Source: Entonaema liquescens
Taxonomy: Eukaryota; Ascomycota; Sordariomycetes; Xylariales; Xylariaceae
Reading direction: 5' to 3'
Length of the DNA: 64,000 nt
Assembly (NCBI GenBank): GCA_902805475.1
Contig: CADCSX010000001.1
Location: 3,162,001 to 3,226,000 of the forward strand
A program made the translations under genes and the position numbers. Of this stretch, positions 22,939-35,050 are shown piece by piece (within the stretch, counting starts at the first letter, position 1; each line of letters starts with the position of its first letter). The notes under the pieces were generated by a model that worked only from the letters and a program-made list of their open reading frames with translations, did not search any database and was not told the DNA's origin.

Positions 22939-25900
22939 TTACGTGAAAATGTTATGCGTATTCTCGATGATAAATTGCACGGCGAGATTCTTAGCGTGCA
23001 TGTCTGTCATTTCTCGCTCGATATTGTGGTCTCGCATGATAGTGGGTGCGAAGACCACGGCAAGATTCTTTGGTGTCATCTACACAAGCATTAGTTCAAC
23101 CAGCTCGAAATAGTAGATAACGTGTTATACTCACAAGATTCTCTCGTTCTCGCTCAGCGACACGATGAAGATGGAACATCAAAAATTCGAGGCAGTCTTT
23201 ATGCTGAGGCGGGAGCTGTTGGAATACGCTTTGCAAATGTGTGCATTTCTCCTCATCAGTCGTAATTGCTAAATAAATTAGCTTTATCCAACACTTAAAA
23301 GGGTTCTGCGGTCGATACTTACAGTTTGTCTCCAATATACGGTCATAGACATCAAACGTCAGTAAAGGTGTGGGTAGTTTCCTGAAATACTGCTTCAGTA
23401 CACTCGTTACAGCCGTGATGTCTATATCTGGGTCCGAAATGTCGAAGTTCTCATTTTTATCAAACCCTTCTTGAATGGCCTTGGTCTGCGAATTGCCACC
23501 AGTCTTACGGTAGATGCCCTCCATATCCATACCCCTGAGCTCGACCTCTTCAATACAGCGCGTTACGACGCACGGGATTTGGCGGCGTTCATAATCAGCT
23601 CTCTGCGAGTTCAGAGCCGAAGAGAACCGCTGGAGCTTCTGCGACAGCCGGGGACGATACGTTCACTGCCGTCATGGTTCTTGGGAGTGTATTCCCTTTT
23701 TGAATCCAAAGAAACCTTGACGGCCCCCGTCTGCGGGTTGACGGTTCTGGCCATTGACGGGCGTATGCGTAACTGGTGATTCAACAGGTACAACCGTCAT
23801 ATTGTAAGGGAGGCCAATGTTCTCGCCCGCCATGCCTAGCTGGTGGCGCTCACGCTCTGGTTGTTGGAAGGCAACGACTGTACGGTTCACACCCTTGGCA
23901 ATGTTCTGAGCCATGGCTTTCGATCCCTTCTTCCAGTTGAACTTCTTGACTTGACCCTTTCCTATCTTAACCACAGTCGGTCCGGCTTCAAGGATTGGCT
24001 CTTCTTGGTCCCCGGCAAGGACTGTCGTACCGGTCTGGATGCTGGAACTGTCTAAGCTGATCGAATGGTTTGACGTACCCTTATGCTGGCTGTAAATTCC
24101 AAGTCCGTTCGGAGGTGATTTGGGGTCCGAATGATTCTTAAATCGTCCCTGGATCTGGTTTGTAAGGTCGTTATTCAAGTCGGCTAACTGTGCATTCTTA
24201 GACACCAGCTGTTCAAATTCCACTCGAGCACGATCTCTTTCGGCAATTGCCCTATTCTTCTCTTCAACAAGCTCATCTCGTTCGGTATGAAGTTGCTCGA
24301 GGTTAGCTGACATGGACTGCTTGAGCTTCTCGAGCTTTTGTACAAAGTCCTTCAATGCGGACTCCTCCAACTCGCGGGGGTCAATAGGACGCTTAGTATC
24401 CTTGGCCCTTTCCACGTATCCAGCTAGCACTTCCAACTGGCGAATCATTATTTCGGTTTGGGTATCCAATACGGAAACGGTTTTGCGCTTTTCCTCCAGC
24501 TTTTGGTTAAGGTTCTTCAGGTCTTTCTCGTTATTGAACTGGCGTTCCAATTCCGCGACTCTCTGCTCGGAGTTTCGTAGGCGTCGTTTCAACAGGACCG
24601 GGTCATCGTTCGAGTTCACCGACAAGGGGCTAGTAAGGTCATGGATATTGCCATTCAGTGCGTCCTCGGCTATAGGAGTCTTAGGCCAACGGGGGGATGT
24701 AGTCGTGCGCGTTGTTTCACTGGCGCTTCGCGTGTGGCCAACTCGAGGAAGGTTAGTAGTGCTCGACTCAGTGCTATTAGTCCGTCCATGCCGCACCGCG
24801 TTCGAAACCCGGCGAAGAATGGAGGAAGAACCCTCATCCGTACCTAAAATTCGAGCCATGTCTTCATCCATACTGAAGTCACCACCTGCACTCCATCTAG
24901 GCAACTTTGGCGACGTTTTGGCTTCGCCATTCGAGTTCACCGAATCCTGGGCCGTAGTCGATACCGGTGGGGCAGGCGGTGCCCTAGGGGTCATATAAGC
25001 GTCGGAAGGTTTTTGTTCGGCAGGTCGAACTGCTGTACCATTTACTGAAAGACTGTTAGTTAAAGCAGTATTACCTTGTCCATGAGACTTACAGTTTCTA
25101 GGAGTGGTAGAAGGAAGCTCTTTTCTGGCAACGGGCTTCCCATTGTTGCTAACTGAAGTAGGTAGAGAATCGTTGGACCGCACTTCGTCGTCTTCTTTGA
25201 GGCGAGAGTCTTGTGAACTACGCGGAGTGCCCGTCTTATCGCCTGCATTCAAATGTTGAGGGGAACTGTTTTTTCGGCTAGAACTGCTGCTACCCCTGGA
25301 AACAGTAGAATCCTGAGTCATAGTTGGTTGGGAATCCGCCCTCTTCTTACTCTTAGGTGCTTCCTGTAGCTTGAAATCATCTGAAGGATGGGACTTCCCA
25401 TTTGGCGTCTTCTGAGACCGGTCTTCTGGAGGGGATGATCTTGGTGGTGGCACGTTCTTATCGCTTCTGGAAGACTTAGAAAGCTTCCTACCTAAATCCC
25501 TAGAAGGTGGAGTCTCGTGGTCAAGAGAAGATTGCCTCCCTTTCTCTTGGAAAGCAATATGCGGTGTGGATGATTGTGAAGTATCTCTTCGGTCTGAACT
25601 AGTACTTGGCTTTGGAAGACTGAAGTAATCTTTCTCCTTCGGCTTCCCAGCTAAAGCATCTGAGGTCGAACGAGGGGTTGAGGCTGGTACTGGACTCGGG
25701 TCCAAAGCAACGGGGATGAAGAAACTTTGATCATCGGCAGCATTGTTGCCTCCAACCTCACTACCTGAAAATACGGTTGAGTTCCGATTGTTGCGATAGC
25801 TGCGCGAAGGAAGAGGCAAGCCATCGTCTCTTCCATTGTGATCGACCGAACGTTCAGGGGATCTGGATGGTCTCGAATTACTTCTTGACGAGTCGTTCCG

Positions 25901-26670
25901 AGGGTATCCCGGTCGTGGTCGCGGCGAAAGTTCTGTAGGTGTGTCGGAATCAGGATCGACTCTGTCATTAGAAAAGGCGTTTGGTGGTATTGCATTGGGA
26001 GGGAGTGCTGGAAGAGATTTGTCGACGATCATCGGCGACTCTTTCTCGCGCGCCTTTGCCTGGGCGGCTGCTTTGGATTTCTTCCTACGCCTAGCCATTA
26101 GGGACTCATGGCAGGTCATGCAAAAAATTCCTTGTGATGTTCTCGCATATCGCAAATTTTCAATCTTCCTTTTGCAATTTCGGCATCGGAAGCAGGCGGC
26201 ACAAAAAGCCTGGTCGCCAGTAAGTATCGCAAGGTCCTCAATCTTATCGCCGCAAGCGCTACAGCTGTAAGTGCAGTTATTGCAGATAAGTGAGCCGTCT
26301 CCTAGCAACAAGAGGTTCGCATCGGAATCGAGGAGGGTGCCGCAGGTGTTACATCGGAAACAATTAAGATGCCATCGGTTCCCAGCTGTAGTGAAGTTAG
26401 AATAATTGTACTCAACTTAAATATGCTTCTTTTCCTTTTTTTTCTTTTTTTTTTCGAGCCAACGTAGTGACCGGAAGTTAAGATGAATTTAAGGAATAGG
26501 TATTAAACCTACCTAGTTCAAATGCTTTACCCTCCTCCAGTATCTAGATTGGAAATATAACTTTAGCAATGATATCCCTCAATTGATGAATGACCTTTTC
26601 GTACCTCACCGCAACCTTTGCAGGGAAAGACATCATCGCTCTCCATTGGAGCTTCTGTATATTCGTCCAT
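22939..26670 (-). CDS. LIM-LIM-RhoGAP protein, Rga1/Rga2 type (about 1,129 aa, six exons)
   Basis: Six exons are inferred: 26670-26605, 26543-26513, 26385-25093, 25044-23323, 23268-23135 and 23079-22939. LIM1 spans the first introns (CKGCGE … WHLNCFRCNTC … CNNC) and LIM2 follows (CSACGDKI … CFRCRNC … CMTCHESL). A long Ser/Pro-rich linker contains the 48-nt intron at 25092-25045. A coiled coil sits around 24150-24580 (NSEQRVAELERQF…), then GFFGFKK. The RhoGAP domain is at the C-terminus: AVLFGSEL, GMDMEGIYRKTGGNSQ with the catalytic arginine, KQYFRKLPTPLLTF, and NLAVVFAPTIMR. In yeast this architecture gives GAPs for Cdc42 and Rho that control polarity. Two indels interrupt it: a TGA at 23674, relieved by one added base, and a 2-base loss in a GA repeat near 23599-23606. 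Their sum is three, so the total length stays in frame. Confidence 0.85.
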
Positions 26671-29600
26671 TATGTGCAGATGTTATAGGTAGTCAATCCG
26701 AATTTATGTCCAAGGCAAGACAGGCGTAGCCAAACGGCGGGTTACTTGATAGTTTGTCTAACTAATAAGAAAGTATCGACCTAGGCTCGGAGCGTCATGA
26801 AAGGCGATCAAGGCGGGAGCTATCGCAGCATGGAGTCCGTTACCTAGTGGCCTCGAAAGGAATCGGCTCGAAGATAACAAGAATAGTGAAATATAAAAGG
26901 TACGTCGAGCGCGTGGATGAAGCCTTAGTACCTATAGGTTGGTATAAGGAGGTGGATAAGATCTACGTCGTCGGAGCTGATAATCGGGCAGTTTCTCGGA
27001 GACTTGATCAGTAGGATGGTTGTCGGAAGAAAGTGAGCAAGAAAGCAATAAGGACTGATGTGATAGGTATCGAAGCCTAGTAAGGCATCACTATGTAATG
27101 CGCGTTTGTGAATTGGTATGTAATTACAAGAGGCAAAGAAATTTGAGGTGTTGAATAATTGTAGCAAGCCAAAAGGCGAGACAGGAGAGGCGGACAGGTG
27201 AAACCAGCCCACTTAGAAAAATATGGCCACGGGCCTTCTAGCGAACAGTATTCAGGAACAGGAACAGGAACAAGAACAAAAAAAAAACAGGGGAAGAAGA
27301 ATCTAGTTTGTCGATTTCATGTAAGAAAGGGAAGCGTAACGAGACGTGACAAGCGTAAAATGGATTTCTGTATTTTCGGGATACTCATGCGAATCCAATT
27401 CAATGATTCACAAAATGCTAAAAGTGATTAAGTTCGGAGTGTACAAGAAAGGGGAATTCACGGCTTTGGAGGGGATACATTTAACAAATTGTGGATGGGA
27501 AGCCCAGCTTGTACCAGTTGTCTCCAGTCGTCTCAGAGATGGACCCTTGGTATTACTCGGGTGGGACAGGTATGGTAACGGTGTACTAAGTACATATAAG
27601 TACAGTACTTATTAAAGAGGTTGTCTAACGATAAATTATATGCACCTATCCGCTCTGTATAATATTTACTTGCATGTGCATATCCATCTTTACTTACATG
27701 CGTGAATAGGCACTCATGTGAAGCAATGGGAATGTCCTCCTAAGCATTTACAGTTTTATTATACTATTCGTTATGACTTGCATTAATATATCATTCTCTA
27801 GTAATTACTAGAAATGTTAAAGTAAATGTTAACAAAATATGGAATACAGGCATTATGTGTATACTGATGTTAAACCAGCCTGCCTTCCACGGTAAATACT
27901 AGGTTATTCAACCTTAATAGTTAATTGGTAATAGACTTGAACAGTACCAAAAGGATACGCGTATAAGTACCTTTACTCTATAGTTATATGCATTAGGTAC
28001 ATAACCCAACCTCTTCACTGACGACTGCCAGATGGAAGGTCTAACCTGGTAACCTAAAATAACAGCAACCTCCTTGACTGAACTATGACACCTAAGCTTA
28101 AAAATTAGCCGGATTAGAAATATACTTGTATTGCAGGGGTATCTAAACACATTCAACTTCAATGAAAGTTGGCAGACAAGTAAGCTGGGAATAACTTGCA
28201 ATTCATAAGCGAAGAAAGAATGTGCTGCATGCTGACATATTCTAGAATTGGAGACGATGTGATCGCTTGATAGGGCTGAAGAACAACGCATCTATGTAAG
28301 TTCTGTACGTTCTTACACTCGCAAAAACCTATGTAAGTACGTGTACGGGGACCGTCATTTCCAACCCAGCAGGCAGGTGCAATTGAATCAACCTCTATGA
28401 ATTCCTCGTTGCTTACAAGAGCAATGGAAATCTCAACCAGACATACCTTCATTACATGAATATTGAATACATCTTTCATTTTCCCTCCTCCAGTATTCCA
28501 ACCTTCCATGCATGCTATCCCTTCAACTGTTGTTATTTTTATGCATACATGTTAGAACATAAGTTTAATCAAAAGCCCGGCTATACCAAATCAAACCACC
28601 CTTTATTGCCCGATAATTCCTAATGGGTTAACTATTGAAGAACAGGAGGAGGCGACACGAAACAGTTCTGGCTAGTCTGTCCATACGTTTGGTAAGAAGA
28701 AGAATCCTTTGTACCGGTAGCCTCATCCTAACCTCAACTCGACCCTAACGATACGGCTTGGGCCTTAGTTGTCCCGTGGATAGGCTATACCTACTCATAT
28801 AGCGGCAAGGTGGAATCAAGATGACTTGTCTCTCTTATGGCACGAGTCATGCATTAGAATCCGCTCTCAAGCTGTACTTTCAATCGGATTCTCATCATAT
28901 CCTCGTATACAAGTACAGTTCTAATAGGACAATGCATTGTCGGCCAGTGAGACGGCTCCAACACCAACACTAGCAATGTTCTGTACATACATGCAGACAT
29001 GAACGTGGCAGACTTGTGCTACGTACGAAGTTCTTGGTACCTGCCTTAATGGCGGTCTAGGTCTAACCCAGTGTTCAGAGATCGGCACTGCAGAGAGCCC
29101 CATAACACCATTTCTCCTCAGATGGCATTCGGTGGCTTTTTCTTGAAAGTCACAAAAGGAATCGTCTACCTGTACCAACCCAAGGAACGTCTCGTACTCC
29201 CTCATTGCCGTTGTTCTGTGACACAAGGCAGAGAGGTACAGCAACATCAACAACTCGCAATACGCAATACGCAATACGCAATACACAATACGCAAGTATT
29301 CTGTTCTCAGAGTTCAGCTAAGTATAAGTTCCAAATGACTCCCCTAAAACCCATCTTTTCTTTATATACGTCTGACAGCAATTCGTCGTCACCAAGTATC
29401 TAAAACTACGTTATTATTTTCTACTTTGAAAGCCCCCTACCTATCGGTGGCTTCGGGAATTACATAGTACAACTAAAGTGGCGGATTCTTCCGTGCGCAG
29501 CCACGCAATGTAATCCTAGCGTTGATCTGGTTCTAGCAGACAGACTGGACAGGGGGGAATAGCGAGTCAAACCCATTCAGACGCGCTAAAACGTGTTTCA

Positions 29601-32600
29601 AGTTGAACATGGGACGCTCTCTCATTCAGCCACGAAACGATTCAGACAGATTATTCGACTTCTTTCATACTTCGGGAAATGCGCCATGTTGACATCACGC
29701 TATCCCATCATTCTTTCTAGAAGTCTACGTAAGCCCACGAGATAGGCATCGAGTAAATCTAGGTACATACGGGATATTTATGAACAAACCAAGGAATTCT
29801 TAATTATGCAACAGCTTTAGGCATAACCTGATCGAGCCAGGCCCCGAACTTACGAATCCATGTCTACGGTATTCTCACAACCTCGCAACAGCTGGCTCTT
29901 TCATTATTTGTCTTTCTATTGGACGTTAAAGCATTGGAAGAGAAGACTCCCGAAATAATGTTCAGCAAGGTATCCTAGCGAGTATCAAACTTAACAGATA
30001 ATTCAATTTCCAGTAATGGCCAAAGGGAAGACATATCATTACCAAGTTTGTCGTCCCATCATCCGTCCGATTGATCTTGCGCAATAATAGGAGCGCAAGG
30101 TTCCAAGGCATCTATCCCAACACGTCCCCGGATCGGTCCAGGGTCAATATCCTAACATGTAAATAAAGAACAACCGATTAGATTAGCGGCGGATCGCTTA
30201 CAGCACATTGCGCCGTTTCAAGATTGCTCATCCTGTGCCACTTGAGACCTGGAAACCTACCACCATCCGAACCCCCCAACCCCAGGCCCTTGACGACCCA
30301 GGAGCGCAGGCCGCGCTTGTGTCATCGATCCGCCCTTGCAGTGTGCATACACACATCTCGGGCGCGCCTTATCAAGCATGGATGGGAGCTGTTGTCAACT
30401 CTTCTCGATGTTACCTTTTATTATTAGTCGGTCCCGGGGAAGTGGGTGCAAGCGCTGCCACTCGTCTGAATATGGAATAGGCAACCCGCGTAGGAATTAT
30501 AATTTTGGCAGTTTGTTTCTCTTTCCGTCCTCACGTCAAGGCCCCTGACCCCTTTCATTTCAACGTCTACCTAACTCATGCCATGCATGTAATTACCGTC
30601 TCTAGGCTGAATCTTCGATCTACCAAATATACCTTAGGTAATACAGGAGGTAACCAAGTTATGTCTCGGACCGTGTGATGTGAGTGAGGTAAGGTTGCGC
30701 CTGGAACCGACGCGTGTGAGAAAACTTGCACATTCGTGTGTCCTTGCCATTCACCGGTACCTATAGGATTTCATGTTTGTAATACAGGATCTGTGACCTA
30801 TGGGCTGGCGGTAGCAAGGCGTTGTTGAGTCACCCATACCGGTCTCTAGCTGAGCGCCTTGCGTATCATCTTTCCGATATCGAAACTATCGAGGATCTTA
30901 AACCAAGGTTTGATATCTGTATCATATAAGGTTATGTGTCTGGATATAAAGCAGTGAAGGCGATGGTTTTGCATCCTCCAAGCGAACCAAAATTCAAAAT
31001 AATCGAGATCGAGACATCACAATAGGGATTTTTACTCGGATCTACTATCAAACTTAAGCGGACCGATGCCATGACTAACGGGTACTAACAATAACGTGAT
31101 AGAACGCACGGTTGGTGGATAATAATACCCGATCTGGATCTTACTTATTAGGACCCCAAAGCTCAGTTATCCATAGATCCGCAGCGCCAAGAAAAACAAA
31201 TACCATATAGATAATAGATCCTACGGTGATAGACAACATACAAAACCAGATTGCGATTGCGACGTGGCCGGTAACGCGGCCAGCCAAATATTATCAAGCG
31301 TTCATGCATTATGCTGCTATGCAGAGCTTACAGTATGTACGAACAACTCCTAACTGCCTCGACCCCTTTGGTCTCACGATCCACTTTGTTAAGCCCGCCG
31401 ATCATACGGGATTGCTGTACATCATAAGGGCCGGTCCAAATAAGCGCAAGAATATTTCCGGTCATTCTTAAGTGCATATCGTCGATATATGGTAGGATGT
31501 ACTGTACGTTATTAAATGATCGTCCATTATTATTCCTACGCTATACGAATAGGCTCAATTGCATTGTTCGTGGGTAATCTTCACGATACCTACCAAACCA
31601 AGCGAGCATATAAATGATAAATGGGTACATATTTCCCACCGAGTCCCGCCTTCGGTCAGAGACGACGGCTCAAAATAATATATTTATCTGATCGTCCATG
31701 TTTGCTGGGACTTGTCCAACGTCTGTTCATCTATTCTATACGCATATTCCTTACTCCCTTCTACAGAACCAAGAAAAAGTAAATGGAAACAACATGAGCC
31801 AATATCGGGCACGGCAAGGCCTCGAGCAGTTCACATGACAAAAGATGGACCCGGGATAGTATGTAGGCACGCGTATAGCTAGGCCACGTGCACGGGTTGT
31901 ATATTATCGCCAAGCTCATCCACCCCTTCTCCTGTCTTGCCTTCTTACCTCACTTGCATACGCCACCACTTCCAACTTATCAGATGAACTCCTTGCATAG
32001 GTAAGGTGTCTAGGTAGGTACCTATAGAACGCATGGTATGAGGTATGTAATGTCATGTAATGTAAGAGATCGCCATCAGGTAAATGTGGCTGCAGCAACT
32101 GCGGCCGTCCGCGTCGCAAGCAATCGGATCAGTGTGCGCCAGTGCCTCCCAGATACCGGGAAGAGAGATAAAGAGAAAGAGAGAGAGGGAGAGATGCGGT
32201 ATACATAGACTGGCGATGCCGCACGTAGCCTAAGGTCGTGTCGAAGCATGGCCGTGGCCTGGGTGATGATGGATGGGAAAATTCCCCGACAGAGACGGCT
32301 GCCTGCTCGACCTGTTGCGACTTGTCCTACACACCCATTTGTCGGTGCTGGGACGCAGATGTCTTCTCATTATTTGTCTTGGGTCTCTCCGTCCCCTTCC
32401 CCGTTTTCCCTTTTTTTTTTTCATTTGAGTGCTGTCGGACACGTACAGACGGGTCCGTACACACAGAAACCGTTATTAATAACGAGGTAAGCAAGCTTGT
32501 GTTCTCGTGGCACAGGGTCATGCAGAGGTTGACGAAGTTATCGTACACGGAGTATATCCTTATACTAATGCATTTTGTAGTATGATGTATGGATGGTAAG

Positions 32601-33127
32601 TATCTATCTATGCAGGCTCTTTACGTTAGGTAGGATGTGGTTATTACATATTCAAAGCTAAGATGCGGTAAGGATAGAGAGTAACTTAGAATAAAATGTA
32701 AAGAACACAATCATAAAAACTGCTAAAGATTCATATGGTAGCATGTCGAAGAAGACGGCCCGGTACCGTACGAGTGACCTACCTGCAACGGAGAGGTCAC
32801 TCGTCTCTAGTCATGGTAACTGAGAACTACATAGATATCAAGCTCCCCTGCCAAGGTTCCCACCCCCAGGGTTAAGAGCTACGTGCCAGGAATACTCGAT
32901 AGCCAATCCCATGGACACACGAGTTAATCTCCTTTCGATGAGCCATGGCTTCGTCCTTAGACATCTCATACATACATACATATGCGCTCCACGGTCGAAA
33001 AAAACAGGTAAAAGCTCTAATAACCGACCAATCAGCACTGCACGCCGAGCACGACGCGAAAGAAAGATCAAACAAAGCCGAGCCATTACTGTATCTGGCC
33101 TTGTACATGCTCGCTCACCGCTTTATA
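26671..33127. other. Long gene-free region, 6.5 kb
   Basis: I found no coding sequence. Visible structure is limited to tandem repeats (AGGAAC near 27254-27272; CGCAATA, about six units, 29256-29297) and GA/CT-rich tracts around 32170-32200 and 32400. The left end is the promoter of the RhoGAP gene. Long non-coding transcripts or very diverged orphan genes cannot be excluded. Confidence 0.5.
29256..29297. repeat. CGCAATA tandem repeat
   Basis: A 7-bp unit CGCAATA is repeated about six times, with one changed copy (CACAATA). It lies in gene-free DNA. Confidence 0.8.
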
Positions 33128-34338
33128 TTATACCGTCGCGGACTGCTGCTGTGGGTCGCGCACCATAATTGTCAACACGGCCTTCCCGTCCCTTCCCGCC
33201 TTGGCCAGGTCGTATTCCAGCCGATCGACTGGCTGGAAGCCGAGGCGCTGGTACAGCGGCACGGCGAGGGGCAGGGCCTCGAGGTACGCGGGGATGCGCT
33301 CTTTGTCTGCGAGGGCGAGGACGGGCCGGATGAGGGCGGCGGCGACGCCTCGGCCGTGGTGGGCGGGGTCGGTGCAGATTATGGAGAGGACTGGGGCGGG
33401 TTGATATTAGTATGGAAATGGAGTGTGGGGACTGGAGTATAGGATATAGAGTTAATAGGTCAGGGGATGGGGATGGAGATGAAAAGGGAGCAATACGTAG
33501 AGAAGAGAAGAGAAGAGGTGAGGTGAGGTAGGAAAACAAAAGGGGGTAAGGGAATTCTCACATACCCAACTTCTCACTCGTCTTCCACTTCTCCCCCATC
33601 CTCTTCAAGCCATCGAAGAACTCCTCATACAGCTTCTCATCCCCACCCTCCGGCGCCTTCAACTTCTTCTGCGGGATTCCTCCCTCAACAATCTTCCCCT
33701 CCTCATCCCTTTTCCCAGTCTCCCTCCCCTCCTCGTCGTAAATCACAAACCCCTCTCGGAGCCCCTTCATCGTAGCCGGAACATCCCACTTCGCGAACGC
33801 GACGACCCCGCCGGTAGACGCGGCGGACACTTTAAATTGCTGCGTGCCCGGGTCCCCGAAACGCCCGCGGATCCGCGTCGCGTGCCACGCCCGCATCACG
33901 TCGCGGGATGGCGACCACCAGTATATGAACTCGGGGCTGCGGGAGAAGGCGTTTATGACTATGTTTGTCCGCGGGGGTTAGTTACCTTCGGTACTTAGTA
34001 TTCTTATTGCGTTCGCATTTCGCCTCTATTTAGCCCAAGGGTAAGGTAGTTTCCAGATCAACAGGTCACGGATCTCGAAATACCAGGTTCCCGTTTTCAA
34101 GCGGACAGCGAACATTACCTCTGGCGAATAAAAAAGAAGAAAACATATGATATCAAAGTATGAATGCAAATAGATTCAACTCACTATATCGTCCAGTCAG
34201 TAAACTCACCCCTCCAAAAGGTTGATAATATGTGACTCACCAGATTTCAGTCATCGCCGGTGTATCCTCCGGCACGCACCGGGCCATCGCGAACCCCGGC
34301 GGCAACAAGTCCTCCGGCTGGGGGAACGGAAGTGCCAT
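33128..34338 (-). CDS. GNAT-family N-acetyltransferase (about 250 aa; first splice junction unresolved)
   Basis: The N-terminus reads MALPFPQPEDLLPPGFAMAR and then EDTPAMTEI (34338-34241). The middle exon (33958-33566) has INAFSRSPEFIYWWSPS and MRAWHATRIRGRF. The last exon (33390-33128) carries the acetyl-CoA-binding core: LSIICTDPAHHGRGVAAALI, with the Q/RxxGxG/A-type loop, and VPLYQRLGFQPV near the end. The second intron (33565-33391, 175 nt, purine-rich) fits perfectly. The first intron has a good donor (GTGAGT at 34240) and acceptor (branch TAACTAAC, CATAG at 33959), but the phases differ by one base. Either a two-base loss or a one-base gain near 34241, or a missed micro-exon, must be assumed. 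The substrate is unknown; polyamine, aminoglycoside-like or small-amine acetylation are all possible. Confidence 0.75.
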
Positions 34339-35050
34339 CTTCCCCTTTCTTCCTTCTTTTCTACTCCTACTTCCACTTTCACTTTCACTATTACAATACC
34401 ACCGACTCCAGTTCCAGTTCCGATTCGTATTCGTATTCCTTACAGCCCTACGTCGTAGTGCAAAACACTCAGACGCTAATGAAGAAGATAACGTGGGAAG
34501 TCTCAGGTTTCTTAGCATTCCTTCCCCCCTTTTTTATAAAGTTAGGTATAGGGTGTAACTAGTGTACGAGTGAGTCGACTGTTTGCTCTAGATGCAAGTG
34601 GACAAAGAATATTGGGTAGGTACCTGATGTAGATAGGTAGATACCGTTTACGGCCGGGTTTTAAATCTGGGTAGAGACCCACATAGGGGTTAGTCAAACT
34701 ACCTAACCTAGTGTACCCTTCGTGCTGTTAAGAGCGAGGAGTAATACCTAGTAACTACCTGGTAATCAATAACCCTTTTATTAGGTAAGGCAATGATAAG
34801 TCGAACTATACTCCTACATTATGAAGGATATAGGTAGATCGCTCATAGCTATAATTTATGTATATGTACCTAATGTAAGTTTTACTCTTTGACTCCATAT
34901 CACCCAAATCCACTAACACATATACAAACACTATAAAGCGTAAACGTCGTTCATTATATATAGTAAGTCTATCATCTATCAGTTGAGTATGGTATGTCCA
35001 ATCATTGTACAGATTCAAGAGTTACATATACACATCGGGATATACCTCTT
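34339..35050. other. Intergenic region, 0.7 kb
   Basis: This is the promoter side of the GNAT gene and the 3' flank of the PPR gene. It includes CTTTCA/TTCCAG simple repeats near 34370-34420 and several AGGTAC/TACCTA half-motifs. No gene is seen. Confidence 0.65.
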
